From Lachnospiraceae bacterium (lineage in GTDB: Bacteria; Bacillota; Clostridia; Lachnospirales; Lachnospiraceae): a stretch of DNA of 64,000 nt. Below, in pieces: positions 52,545-61,429 of this stretch (positions are counted from its first letter, which is position 1; each line of letters starts with the position of its first letter). The position numbers and the translations under genes were made by a program. Location of the stretch: the NCBI GenBank assembly GCA_009774245.1, contig VSNM01000013.1:36664-100663 (forward strand), in the 5' to 3' direction. The notes below the pieces were generated by a model. It had not been told where the DNA came from. It saw nothing but the letters and a program-made list of their open reading frames with translations, and did no database searches.

Positions 52545-53825
52545 TTATTCAATCGCATTTTTGTATTTAACCCGGTAGATCCGATAGATCGAATCATGAA
52601 TGCGCTCCGGCGTGATCGTACCATCCGCGACTGCCTGGAGGACGCCCTCATAGGCCTCCTGATAGTTTTCAGGCGACAGCAGCAGATCCGCCCCAGCCTG
52701 TATCGCGGCCACGGCAGCCTCAGCAGAGCTGTAGCGCCCGGTGATGGCGCTGTCGTCCAGAGCGTCCGTCATCACCACTCCGTCAAAGCCTAATGTATTT
52801 CTGAGCACATCAGTGATCATCGCATGAGACAGCGATGACGGTGTGTCATCCCCTGTCACCCCGCTCGCCTCGTCATGGGATACCATGATACAGTCGACGC
52901 CGTCACGGATTGCCATGTCATAGACAATAAATTCACTGTTTTGAAGCTCTTCCTGCGATTTGGAACCAGCCGCTGCACCGGGAAACTTCTGCAGCACCGC
53001 GCTCACATCCGCCTCCTGCATCGCCTGCACCGCAGCGCTCACAAGCGGCGCCGCAGCCGAAGCGTCTGAGCCGAACGTCCTTCCCTGCAGGGATGCCTCC
53101 CCCTCCTCCGACACAATATCAGACACAGGCGCCAGATTCATGTTGACACCGTAAGATGCGAGCTTCAACGCAATCGTCCCATATGCCAGACTGACGCTGC
53201 CCTCATCCCCTAGCTCAGACGCCTTCGCCGTCGCTTCCAGTCCATATTCTGACGCGCCGCACTCGGCCTGCACAATCGTAAAAATAGGGTATTTGGCGAA
53301 GTTTCTGGTATCGGCAAGCATCTGTGTAAACTGCTCCGGCGAGTTATAGTTCTTTGGCGCGTACACAAGCCCGCCTACAGGATTCTGTGTGATCGCGGTC
53401 TTCGTCCCCTCGCCGGCCTGCACTGCTGTGCCGACACCGGTGATCGCCTCCGGCGATACGATAAACATCCCCGCGATCATCTCCTCCGTCGTCATGTTGC
53501 CCAGCAGCGACTCGATCAGCTCATTCAACGGATCAGCCTCGACAGGGGATGTGTACCCTTCGTTGTACGCTATCCCCCCGGCTGTGTCCTCCTCGATGAC
53601 CGGCTCCGTATTGTCCTGCACGGTTGCCGCGTCAGACTCCGCCTCCTCGATCACCTTGTTTACTTTGTCATTATAATCGTTCACATAACGGATAACGCCC
53701 TTTACGCCAAAATATCCTGCTGCCAGCACCGCTATGATCATGAGAATCAGTATCAGATAGGCAAAAAACTGATTTCTCAGGCGTCGGCGTCTTCTCTCCC
53801 GTCTGCTTGTCTTTTCGTCTTTCAT
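52545..53825 (-). CDS. GH3 family N-terminal-domain protein (NagZ-like), membrane anchored, catalytic dyad missing
   Basis: 426 residues. A basic N-terminus and one membrane helix (residues 20-45) place the rest outside the cell. Residues ~105-426 follow the GH3 barrel: MTTEEMIAGMFIV, PVGGLVYAPKNY, LAPVSDIV, and the nucleophile region FDGVVMTDALDDSAI. The usual KHFPGHG...DSH segment is QKFPGAAAGSKSQEE, so the substrate-binding Lys-His and the His of the Asp-His acid dyad are absent. Hydrolase activity is therefore doubtful. It starts four bases after the glyA stop. Confidence 0.82.
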   Translation of the reverse strand: MKDEKTSRRERRRRRLRNQFFAYLILILMIIAVLAAGYFGVKGVIRYVNDYNDKVNKVIEEAESDAATVQDNTEPVIEEDTAGGIAYNEGYTSPVEADPLNELIESLLGNMTTEEMIAGMFIVSPEAITGVGTAVQAGEGTKTAITQNPVGGLVYAPKNYNSPEQFTQMLADTRNFAKYPIFTIVQAECGASEYGLEATAKASELGDEGSVSLAYGTIALKLASYGVNMNLAPVSDIVSEEGEASLQGRTFGSDASAAAPLVSAAVQAMQEADVSAVLQKFPGAAAGSKSQEELQNSEFIVYDMAIRDGVDCIMVSHDEASGVTGDDTPSSLSHAMITDVLRNTLGFDGVVMTDALDDSAITGRYSSAEAAVAAIQAGADLLLSPENYQEAYEGVLQAVADGTITPERIHDSIYRIYRVKYKNAIE

Positions 53826-53829
53826 AAAT

Positions 53830-55068
53830 TTAGATCAATGGATACTTATCCGTGAGCGACTGCACGATTGCCCTCGCGCCTGCGATTCCGTTTTCCTGCT
53901 CCCTGATGACCATGGCGATCGCCTCCGCAATCTGATCCATGTCATCCTCCTTCATGCCGCGGCTTGTCACGGCCGGCGTTCCAAGGCGGATGCCGCTTGT
54001 GACAAACGGAGACTTCGGATCGTTTGGAATCGTGTTCTTGTTGCATGTGATATGCGCCTCGTCCATCAGTTTCTCGACTGCCTTGCCCGTGAGGTCATAG
54101 GTCGTGAGATCCACGAGCATCAGATGGTTGTCCGTACCGCCTGAGACGATCTTGATGTCCCTGCTGATCAATCCTTTGCAGAGCGCCTGCGCATTTTTGA
54201 CAATCTGCTGCTGATACGACTTGAACTCATCGCCGAGCGCCTCCTGGAAGCAGACAGCCTTTGCCGCGATCACATGCATGAGCGGCCCTCCCTGTATGCC
54301 CGGAAAGATCGCTTTGTTGAAATTGTATTTCTCCGCCGCCTCCTTATTGGCAAGAATCAGTCCGCCGCGCGGTCCCCGCAAGGTCTTGTGCGTCGTAGTC
54401 GTCACGACATCCGCATACGGAATCGGGCTTGGATGGAGTCCTGCCGCCACTAGTCCCGCGATATGCGCCATGTCAACCATGAGGACGGCGCCAACCTCAT
54501 CGCACACCTCCCTGAACCGTTTGAAATCAATTGTTCTGGCATATGCGCTCGCGCCGGCGATGATCATCTTAGGCCTGCACTCCAGCGCCAGCTCACGCAT
54601 CTTATCATAATCAAGAAAACCATTGTCATCCACACCGTACGGCACTACATGGAAATATTTTCCGGACATATTGACCGGTGAACCGTGTGTGAGATGTCCG
54701 CCATGGTCAAGATTCATCCCCATGATCGTGTCACCCGGCTGTAACACCGCAAACTGGACCGCCATGTTTGCCTGCGCACCGGAGTGTGGCTGGACATTGG
54801 CATAATCACATCCAAACAACTCCTTTGCGCGGTCAATAGCCAGATTCTCCACCACGTCCACACACTCACAGCCGCCGTAATATCTCTTTCCCGGATACCC
54901 TTCCGCGTACTTGTTGGTCAGCGGACTTCCCATTGCTGCCATGACAGCCTTGCTAACCCAGTTCTCGGAGGCGATCAGCTCGATATGGCTGTTCTGTCTC
55001 TCCTGCTCTGCCACGATGGCATCTGCGATCTGGGGATCTACCTTTCTTACCTCGTCAAGTGAATACAT
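53830..55068 (-). CDS. glyA: Serine hydroxymethyltransferase
   Basis: Converts serine and tetrahydrofolate to glycine and methylene-THF. 412 residues. Family blocks: [16 protein letters not shown] near 32, [15 protein letters not shown] near 52, [26 protein letters not shown] near 202, and the PLP-lysine block [16 protein letters not shown] near 225. It lies in a group with a glycosyltransferase and a GH3-like gene. Confidence 0.98.
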   Translation of the reverse strand: MYSLDEVRKVDPQIADAIVAEQERQNSHIELIASENWVSKAVMAAMGSPLTNKYAEGYPGKRYYGGCECVDVVENLAIDRAKELFGCDYANVQPHSGAQANMAVQFAVLQPGDTIMGMNLDHGGHLTHGSPVNMSGKYFHVVPYGVDDNGFLDYDKMRELALECRPKMIIAGASAYARTIDFKRFREVCDEVGAVLMVDMAHIAGLVAAGLHPSPIPYADVVTTTTHKTLRGPRGGLILANKEAAEKYNFNKAIFPGIQGGPLMHVIAAKAVCFQEALGDEFKSYQQQIVKNAQALCKGLISRDIKIVSGGTDNHLMLVDLTTYDLTGKAVEKLMDEAHITCNKNTIPNDPKSPFVTSGIRLGTPAVTSRGMKEDDMDQIAEAIAMVIREQENGIAGARAIVQSLTDKYPLI

Positions 55069-55144
55069 GTATCTCTCCTCCGTATCTTCATATTTTATAA
55101 TCCGCTTTAGTATAACTGTTTTTTGACAATATTACAAGCACTAA

Positions 55145-56170
55145 TTAATTGAAGTGGAATATCCTCTGGCAGATCTTATATCCGTCCACAGTAATCTTTC
55201 TGCCCAGCTTCCCCGGAAGGTTCATGGCGTTTCCGAGAAGTCCCATCCGCAGACGCGTCCACAGCACCTTATCCTTCGTCTTAATATACTGCCAAAGCTC
55301 CTTCTTCTTCTCGAGATTCTCCTCAAGCCCTGAGCGGATCAGCAGCACGGAGGATACGGTCGTGATAATATCCAGGTAATTGACCATATACTTCCTCACC
55401 TTGCCATTTGCCAGAATGCGCTGTTTTTCCGCCACATAATAGTCCACCATCAGCTCGTTCACTTTGATCTGCTGGTCAATTCTCCCGATCATGACCTGCT
55501 CATTGACAGACTGGTCCGCGCGCCCGATAAAATAACGGTAGAAATTCACATCCATATAATACATTGTTTTTACATAGGGAAGCGGATTGAACACAAAGAT
55601 ATTGTCCACATAAAAGGTGTTCTCCGGAAGCTTTAATCCACAATCCCGCAGCAGATTTGTCCTGTAGATTACCGAGTGCATCAGAATATACTGTCCCACC
55701 CTGAAATGGCGCACATCCTTCCATGTAAAGATCTCCTCCTGCGGAAGGGCGTGGTGGTACTTCATCACCTTCCTGTGCTTCTCGCCCTCCTTCTCATAGA
55801 CAAAATTGCTGATCATCATATCGACGGACTTTCCGCCATGCAAAAGCTCCCCCAGCTTGTCCAAAATCTGTATATATGCGCTCTGACTTACCCAGTCATC
55901 ACTGTCTACCACCTTAAAATAAAGTCCTCTCGCCTGTTCCAGTCCGGCATTGACAGCCGAGCCGTGGCCGCCGTTCTCCTTGTTCACCACCTTGATAATT
56001 CCGGGAAAGCGCTCCCTGTACTCCTCCGCGATATCCGGTGTATTGTCGCTGGAGCCGTCATTGACAATGATGATCTCCACATCCTCACCGCCCGGGAGCA
56101 GGGAATCAATACATTTGCGCATGTATCCTGCTGAATTGTAGCAGGGAATCGCTATCGATAACAGTTTCAT
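55145..56170 (-). CDS. Family 2 glycosyltransferase
   Basis: 341 residues. GT-A fold with IAIPCYNSAGYMRKCIDSLL at the start, IIIVNDGSSDNTPDIAEEY near 35, and the metal-binding VDSDDWV near 92. No membrane helices, so a cytosolic or peripheral enzyme. Substrate unknown; cell-surface polysaccharide synthesis is the usual role. Confidence 0.93.
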   Translation of the reverse strand: MKLLSIAIPCYNSAGYMRKCIDSLLPGGEDVEIIIVNDGSSDNTPDIAEEYRERFPGIIKVVNKENGGHGSAVNAGLEQARGLYFKVVDSDDWVSQSAYIQILDKLGELLHGGKSVDMMISNFVYEKEGEKHRKVMKYHHALPQEEIFTWKDVRHFRVGQYILMHSVIYRTNLLRDCGLKLPENTFYVDNIFVFNPLPYVKTMYYMDVNFYRYFIGRADQSVNEQVMIGRIDQQIKVNELMVDYYVAEKQRILANGKVRKYMVNYLDIITTVSSVLLIRSGLEENLEKKKELWQYIKTKDKVLWTRLRMGLLGNAMNLPGKLGRKITVDGYKICQRIFHFN

Positions 56171-56188
56171 AATAATCCTCCAATCCTG

Positions 56189-56776
56189 CTATGGCCTGAG
56201 CCGGTTGCACTCAAAACGCTCCATTGTCAGGAGACAGTTTTTGATCTCGTTGTAGCGGGTTTCGATATCGCCCTCCTTCACCTCCGTGTCGAGACTCACC
56301 GCCATCGTATCAATCATAGCATCTGTTATTCTCGGGTGAAGCGAGCTCAATATCTGAAGCTTTCTCTCATATGAATCGGCATCCAGGAAATCCACAAGCC
56401 CCGCATCAAGCGTGAAACTATCATCGCTCCCAGAGCCTTCCGGCTCTGTCTGCAGGCTCTGTTGTACGGTCTTAGGGGCATTGTCCGGTCTCCCGCCTGC
56501 CGCCTGCGTTTCTTCCCCGCCGGTCTCCAGCCTCTCAAAGCGGTAAGTCTGTCTCTCGTTGGGATACTTTCTCGTGTCAATCCTGCTCATAAACATCTCA
56601 AGCGGGCGCACATAAACCTCATAGGGCGCGTATAGCTGTTGATATACTACCATCCTCGCGCCGTCCTCTGAGTGGCGCGCCAGCGTGATGATCTGATACA
56701 AATTTCCCTTGAAGTGCCTGTAGATTTCCTGTGGTCTGGGATTTGGTCTCATACTGTGCTCATACCTTCCTTCCAT
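56189..56776 (-). CDS. DUF1653 domain protein
   Basis: 195 residues. The DUF1653 motif occupies residues ~18-85: RHFKGNLYQIITLARHSEDGARMVVYQQLY followed by VYVRPLEMFMSRID. A low-complexity linker leads to a helical C-terminal region. The domain's function is unknown. It begins the group running through the glycosyltransferase and glyA. Confidence 0.82.
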   Translation of the reverse strand: MEGRYEHSMRPNPRPQEIYRHFKGNLYQIITLARHSEDGARMVVYQQLYAPYEVYVRPLEMFMSRIDTRKYPNERQTYRFERLETGGEETQAAGGRPDNAPKTVQQSLQTEPEGSGSDDSFTLDAGLVDFLDADSYERKLQILSSLHPRITDAMIDTMAVSLDTEVKEGDIETRYNEIKNCLLTMERFECNRLRP

Positions 56777-57105
56777 TTTCCTAACCTTTACAGCTTATTC
56801 TATACCATTTTTGACGCTATTATTTGTATTATTTTATTTGCAGTCGCATTTTTGCTAATACATTAATAATATCACTCTATTTTTGCTTTATCAATTAAAT
56901 ATTGGGAATATTTATGCAATTTTAGGAATTTTGCAAAAAAAAGGTTTTTTTGTTATAAATTCTACTTTTATAAAAACAGTGTGTTACTGTTTTTTCACCC
57001 GTTTTACCCCCTTGCCATCGCGTTTTTCATATTATATGATTAATTATAGTTGACGGACATGGCTGAACTCTTAGGAACGAAAACGAAAAGGAGACGCAGG
57101 CAAAT
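56777..57105. other. AT-rich intergenic region between divergent genes
   Basis: 329 bases with A/T runs and no coding capacity; it holds promoters for the DUF1653 group and the 57.1-kb gene. No riboswitch or repeat is recognised. Confidence 0.5.
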
Positions 57106-57642
57106 ATGAAGGAACGTTTTGAATTCGAAGGCACTTCTACCGGTGAATACCGCGAGGGACTCTATGTAATGTACTGCGGCAGGGAATATCCTGCTGTGTA
57201 TTTGGGAGTTGGACGTTTCGTGCTCTACTCAGATGCTGCAGATGAAAATTTTATGTTTCCAACTCAGGACGGAAGGTATTTGCTACAGACAGATCTGCGC
57301 GACGAAAATCTGACACGCGCATACAATGCACGCACCATCGGCGTCGTACAGGACTGTTACGAAAGCGTGACAATACGCAATATTCTCAAGGAAGGAATCA
57401 TTGTCTCTACCTGCAATTCCCGTCTGGGCTTTGCGCTCGGGCTAAGACCGGTAAAAGATCTTGGATTTACGGGACTTGTGGACCGAAAATTGCTGATTGG
57501 CATTTACGAGGAACGGGATTATCTGTGGAATCCCACCCTTGGCATCTGCAGTACACTCTGTCAGGTGACCGGCACAAAGGATAAGGATTCCTGGTTCATC
57601 GAAAATGACCGCATTACCCAGCTCTATATGCTGGAATCTTAA
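57106..57642 (+). CDS. Unrecognised 178-residue protein
   Basis: A soluble protein, not recognised. It starts MKERFEFEGTSTGEYREGLYVMYCGREYPAVYLGVGRFVLYSD and has a beta-rich N-terminal half and LGICSTLCQVTG near the C-terminus. No signal peptide or membrane segment. AAAAGGAGA precedes the ATG. It stands alone, followed by repeat copy 4. Confidence 0.65.
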   Translation: MKERFEFEGTSTGEYREGLYVMYCGREYPAVYLGVGRFVLYSDAADENFMFPTQDGRYLLQTDLRDENLTRAYNARTIGVVQDCYESVTIRNILKEGIIVSTCNSRLGFALGLRPVKDLGFTGLVDRKLLIGIYEERDYLWNPTLGICSTLCQVTGTKDKDSWFIENDRITQLYMLES

Positions 57643-57651
57643 CAAAACAAA

Positions 57652-57746
57652 AATCGAGTAGGGAAGAGCCATCTTCCCCTACTCGCCGCGCGCTCCATGC
57701 GCCGCCTTAGCGGCATAATTCCTCTGCATGGGGCTGCGCATAAAAA
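57652..57746 (+). repeat. Interspersed hairpin repeat, copy 4 of 4
   Basis: Hairpin A CGAGTAGGGAAGA against TCTTCCCCTACTCG, outer stem GCTCCATGC/GCATGGGGC (one wobble), inner stem GCCGC/GCGGC. It begins ten bases after the upstream gene and runs into the htpG terminator. Confidence 0.85.
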
Positions 57747-57770
57747 AGCAGGCAAAAGCCTGCTTTTTTT
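57742..57770. terminator. Bidirectional terminator between the 57.1-kb gene and htpG
   Basis: AAAAAAGCAGGC pairs with GCCTGCTTTTTT around AAAA, with T/A runs on both sides; it overlaps the htpG stop codon. Confidence 0.88.
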
Positions 57771-59892
57771 ATTTTGTCAGGAGCATCATAATCTTGTTGC
57801 TTCTGCTGATAAATTTTGTCATAGCCTCCGGCTGCAGCGGCGCCTGCTGGAGCAGTGCCAGATCATATAGCTGCTCACAGATCAGTTCCACGTTCTCGCC
57901 CTCCTTGTTGTCAAGCACATATGACACGAGCTGATTGTTTGCATTGAGGACAAGCGTCTCACCCTCCCTGCCCATCGCACCCATATCCATGCCGGGCATC
58001 GCGTACATCTTCATCATATCCTGCATTCTGCGGGATTCCTCAGAAACAGTGATCATCGAGGCAATGTCCTCATTCTTGAGCTTCTCTACCTTTACAGTAA
58101 TCTTATCATTATTGACAGCCTTCTTAAAGACCTCTGTGATCTCCTCGCTCTTTTTGGTGAGCTCCTCCTCTTCCTCCTTGGAGTTCTCCGCCTTGAAGGT
58201 ATCTGTCAGGTCGGCGTCGATGCGTGCAAACTTGATTCCCTCATTTTTGGACTCCAACTGAGATACAAACGGCTGGTCGATCTTGTCCGGCAGCACGACA
58301 GCCTCCATGCCTGCCTCCTTGAACATATTCACATACTGGCTCTGCTGTACGAGGTCTGTCACATAGTAGATAATTTTCTCCTTTGCCTCTTCCTTCTCAG
58401 CGTCCTTATCCGCATCGCCGTCCCCGTCAACGACTTCTGCCTCCACCTTCTCACCGGTCTCTGCATCCGTGGCGGTTGCTGTGCTTTCTGTGGCTTCATC
58501 CTTGTTCTCCGCTTCGTCCGGATCGATCTTCTTGACCTCGAGACACTCCGGAAGTGTCAGGTACTTGCCGTCAAGGTTCTTGAACAGGATATAGTCTGTC
58601 ATCTTCTCGCAGAACTTGTCGTCCTTTAAGCAGCCAAACTTGATAAACGGGCTGATATCGTCCCAGTATTTCTCATAATTCTCCTTGTCTGTCTTGCACA
58701 TACCGGAGAGTTTGTCCGCTACCTTCTTGGTGATATACTCGCTGATCTTTGTCACAAAACCGTCGTTTTGCAGCGCGCTTCTCGATACGTTCAGCGGCAG
58801 ATCAGGACAGTCGATCACACCCTTGAGCAGCAGCAGGAACTCAGGAATAACCTCCTTGATGTTGTCCGCGATAAATACCTGATTATTGTACAGCTTGATC
58901 GTTCCCTCGATGGACTCATACTCCATATTGATCTTCGGGAAATAGAGAATACCCTTCATGTTAAACGGATAATCCATATTTAAGTGAATCCAGAAAAGCG
59001 GCTCCTTATAATCGGCAAACACCTTGCGGTAAAACTCAATATACTCTTCCCTCGTGCATTCGTTCGGATGTTTTGTCCACAGAGGATGTGTCTCGTTGAG
59101 GGGCACAGGGCGCTTTTTGATCTTTAACTTTGGCACCTTCTCCTTGGTCGGCTCCGCGCCATCCTCGCCCGGGATCTCCTTCTCCTCCTCAAAGGACTCT
59201 ACCACCACGTCGTCCTCCCGCTTGTCGTCGGGATCGATCGTCTCAAACTCCTCCGGCGCGTTCGCCTTCTCGAGATAGATCTCGTACGGCATAAATGAAC
59301 AGTACTTCTTGATCACTTCCCTGGCCTTGTACTCATTGCAGAACTCCAAGCAGTCCTCGTTGAGAAACAGCGTAATCTCCGTGCCGACTGCCGTCCTGTC
59401 GCCATCCTTCATGGAGAACTCCGTGCCGCCGTCGCACTCCCAGTGCACCGGCACTGCATCCTTCTGATAAGAGAGCGTATCGATATGAACCTCGTCCGCC
59501 ACCATAAACGCGGAGTAGAATCCAAGTCCGAAGTGACCGATGATCTGGTCGTCATTTGCCTTGTCCTTGTACTTCTCGATAAAGTCTGTCGCTCCGGAAA
59601 AAGCGATCTGGTTGATATACTCCTCAACTTCCTCCGCTGTCATGCCAAGTCCGGTATCGATAAACTTGAGCGTCTTTTCCTCCGGATTGACAATGATGTG
59701 GATATCCTTTTTGACACCAGCGGGATATTCATACTCTCCCATCATCTCAAGCTTCTTTAACTTTGTGATGGCGTCACAACCATTTGAGATCAGCTCTCTA
59801 TAGAAGATGTCATGGTCTGAATACAACCACTTCTTAATAATGGGAAAAATATTATCGCTGTTGATTGACAAGCTTCCTCGCTTCTCTGCCAT
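57769..59892 (-). CDS. htpG: Molecular chaperone HtpG (Hsp90)
   Basis: 707 residues. GHKL ATPase motifs: YRELISNGCDAITK, KFIDTGLGMT and GHFGLGFYSAFMVAD, then the middle domain with NVSRSALQND and a C-terminal dimerisation domain. Two acidic low-complexity inserts are unusual for HtpG: one near 230-255 and a longer one near 475-515 (DATESTATATDAETGEK and following). The ATG at 59892 is preferred over a GTG nine bases earlier. Controlled by CIRCE. Confidence 0.96.
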   Translation of the reverse strand: MAEKRGSLSINSDNIFPIIKKWLYSDHDIFYRELISNGCDAITKLKKLEMMGEYEYPAGVKKDIHIIVNPEEKTLKFIDTGLGMTAEEVEEYINQIAFSGATDFIEKYKDKANDDQIIGHFGLGFYSAFMVADEVHIDTLSYQKDAVPVHWECDGGTEFSMKDGDRTAVGTEITLFLNEDCLEFCNEYKAREVIKKYCSFMPYEIYLEKANAPEEFETIDPDDKREDDVVVESFEEEKEIPGEDGAEPTKEKVPKLKIKKRPVPLNETHPLWTKHPNECTREEYIEFYRKVFADYKEPLFWIHLNMDYPFNMKGILYFPKINMEYESIEGTIKLYNNQVFIADNIKEVIPEFLLLLKGVIDCPDLPLNVSRSALQNDGFVTKISEYITKKVADKLSGMCKTDKENYEKYWDDISPFIKFGCLKDDKFCEKMTDYILFKNLDGKYLTLPECLEVKKIDPDEAENKDEATESTATATDAETGEKVEAEVVDGDGDADKDAEKEEAKEKIIYYVTDLVQQSQYVNMFKEAGMEAVVLPDKIDQPFVSQLESKNEGIKFARIDADLTDTFKAENSKEEEEELTKKSEEITEVFKKAVNNDKITVKVEKLKNEDIASMITVSEESRRMQDMMKMYAMPGMDMGAMGREGETLVLNANNQLVSYVLDNKEGENVELICEQLYDLALLQQAPLQPEAMTKFISRSNKIMMLLTK

Positions 59893-59948
59893 AAAAATCA
59901 CATTCCTTTCTCATATTTGTTTTGATCTATACTTACTGACTGAAATAT

Positions 59949-59977
59949 AGTGTAATACCCCAAAATGGAAAAGTCAA
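59949..59977 (-). promoter_or_regulatory. htpG sigma-A promoter
   Basis: On the minus strand TTGACT, a 17-base spacer, and TACACT, directly downstream of the CIRCE element. Confidence 0.78.
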
Positions 59978-59984
59978 GAGAAAA

Positions 59985-60011
59985 TTAGCACTCAATTTGA
60001 TTGAGTGCTAA
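59985..60011 (-). promoter_or_regulatory. CIRCE element (HrcA operator)
   Basis: Perfect TTAGCACTC-N9-GAGTGCTAA at 59985-60011. HrcA binds it and represses until heat shock. It lies between htpG and the minus-strand prsA-like gene, eight bases upstream of the htpG -35. Confidence 0.96.
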
Positions 60012-60045
60012 TAATTCATATTTTGTTTATACTTTCTTTATATAA

Positions 60046-61116
60046 TCAACCAAATATTTCCTGATAGACCTCAAAGAAACTGCTTGTCGTCACCTCCGCG
60101 TCATCGATGAAGCCCACCGTATCCCACAACTGCTCGTTCAGGCTTCTGGTAAGTCCCTCCACAAACCCCGAATACTCCTCGTTAAAGACCTCTTTCCTGC
60201 GCTGCTCCACGATCTTCACCTTGTTGCGGTCTGTCTCGTCCCTGTCAAATGTACTGATACATTTGATGATATGGTAGCCGTGCTCTGTCTCCACGATGTC
60301 GCTGATCTCATCTGTGCCAAGGTTGAAGGCCGCATCCTCAAAGGCCGCATCCATCGTCCCCTTTCCAAACGAGTAGGAGGAGTTGCTGTCCTCATTGTAC
60401 TCAGTGATCAACGCTGTAAAATCCTCACCCTCCTGCGCTTTTCTAAGTGCCTCCTGCGCCTTCCTGTAAGCCTCCTTCTTTGCCTCCTCCGGATATGGCA
60501 CCCGCTCTCCGGCCTCGTTCATGGAATATGTCTTGATTAGAATATGTTGTACTGTGATCGTCCGCGCCTCGTCATCACTGATCTCAGGATTAATGTCGGC
60601 GATTAGATATTCATATACCTTTTTTGCCAATGCGTACTCTTCGTACATCGTGCATATCCCTTTTTCGTCCACATCCAGCAACTCCCGCTCCCTGTCATTT
60701 AATGACTCATAGTACTGTTTGGCCGCCTTTGCAGCATTGCCGAGCTCCTCGTCCGAGAGACTGATCTCATACTTCTCAGCCAGCAGGTTCATCGCCTTGA
60801 TGCGTGCGATTCTGGCCAGCACGGTTTCCTTCACGTTCCCCTCCAGCGTTTCTCCCTCGTAGGAGGTCTGCCAGATCTGGCTTCCAAGTGCCTGCTCATA
60901 TTGATTTTTCATATTTGTCAGATAGACCATCACCTCCGGCAGCCTGCAGGAGGTCTTGTCAATGCGGAAGACCTCGTCCCTGTCAAACCCTGTCGTCAAC
61001 ACCACTTTCGTATTGCCATGCTCGTTGAGCTTCATCTTGCAGCCTGTCGCCACGAGAATAAGCACGGCCGCTACTGCCAAAAATCCTGCTCTATATCTGT
61101 AACGAACCAATTTCAT
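60046..61116 (-). CDS. PrsA-like PPIC-type peptidyl-prolyl isomerase lipoprotein
   Basis: 356 residues. A lipobox LVATGC puts the lipidated Cys at residue 26 from ATG 61116 (GGGGGG precedes it). A SurA-like N-terminal helical chaperone part follows, then a rotamase domain near 185-290 with VQHILIKTY and GYHIIKCISTFD. It folds secreted proteins at the outer face of the membrane. It lies upstream of CIRCE-htpG on the same strand, so the protein-quality genes are side by side. Confidence 0.9.
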   Translation of the reverse strand: MKLVRYRYRAGFLAVAAVLILVATGCKMKLNEHGNTKVVLTTGFDRDEVFRIDKTSCRLPEVMVYLTNMKNQYEQALGSQIWQTSYEGETLEGNVKETVLARIARIKAMNLLAEKYEISLSDEELGNAAKAAKQYYESLNDRERELLDVDEKGICTMYEEYALAKKVYEYLIADINPEISDDEARTITVQHILIKTYSMNEAGERVPYPEEAKKEAYRKAQEALRKAQEGEDFTALITEYNEDSNSSYSFGKGTMDAAFEDAAFNLGTDEISDIVETEHGYHIIKCISTFDRDETDRNKVKIVEQRRKEVFNEEYSGFVEGLTRSLNEQLWDTVGFIDDAEVTTSSFFEVYQEIFG

Positions 61117-61429
61117 ACCTGCCCCCCTGTCCATCTTTGAACTGCCCTCGCCCTCCTCCCTGCAAGACGCAGAGCAGCAGCGACAGCTATATCATTCTAA
61201 TCTAATGTAACAGCTTTTGATGTCCACTGCAAGAACATATTTTGCTTTCCACCGCATATATTTAGAAAGACACGCGCGCAATGTCTAAAATGCCGGATTT
61301 TTCGCGGAATTGACTTTATTGTTTGTTCAAAAAAATCAAATAATTCTGTGGCATTATCGGTCTATTTTTGTTATAATAAAAAATACGGTCGACGGATCTT
61401 CACTATATCATGATTTATGGGGGAACATC
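61117..61429 (+). other. Intergenic region with promoter of the MBOAT gene
   Basis: 313 bases between divergent genes. An extended -10 TGTTATAAT (61369-61377) with a weak -35 lies ~50 bases before the MBOAT start. Otherwise featureless. Confidence 0.5.
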
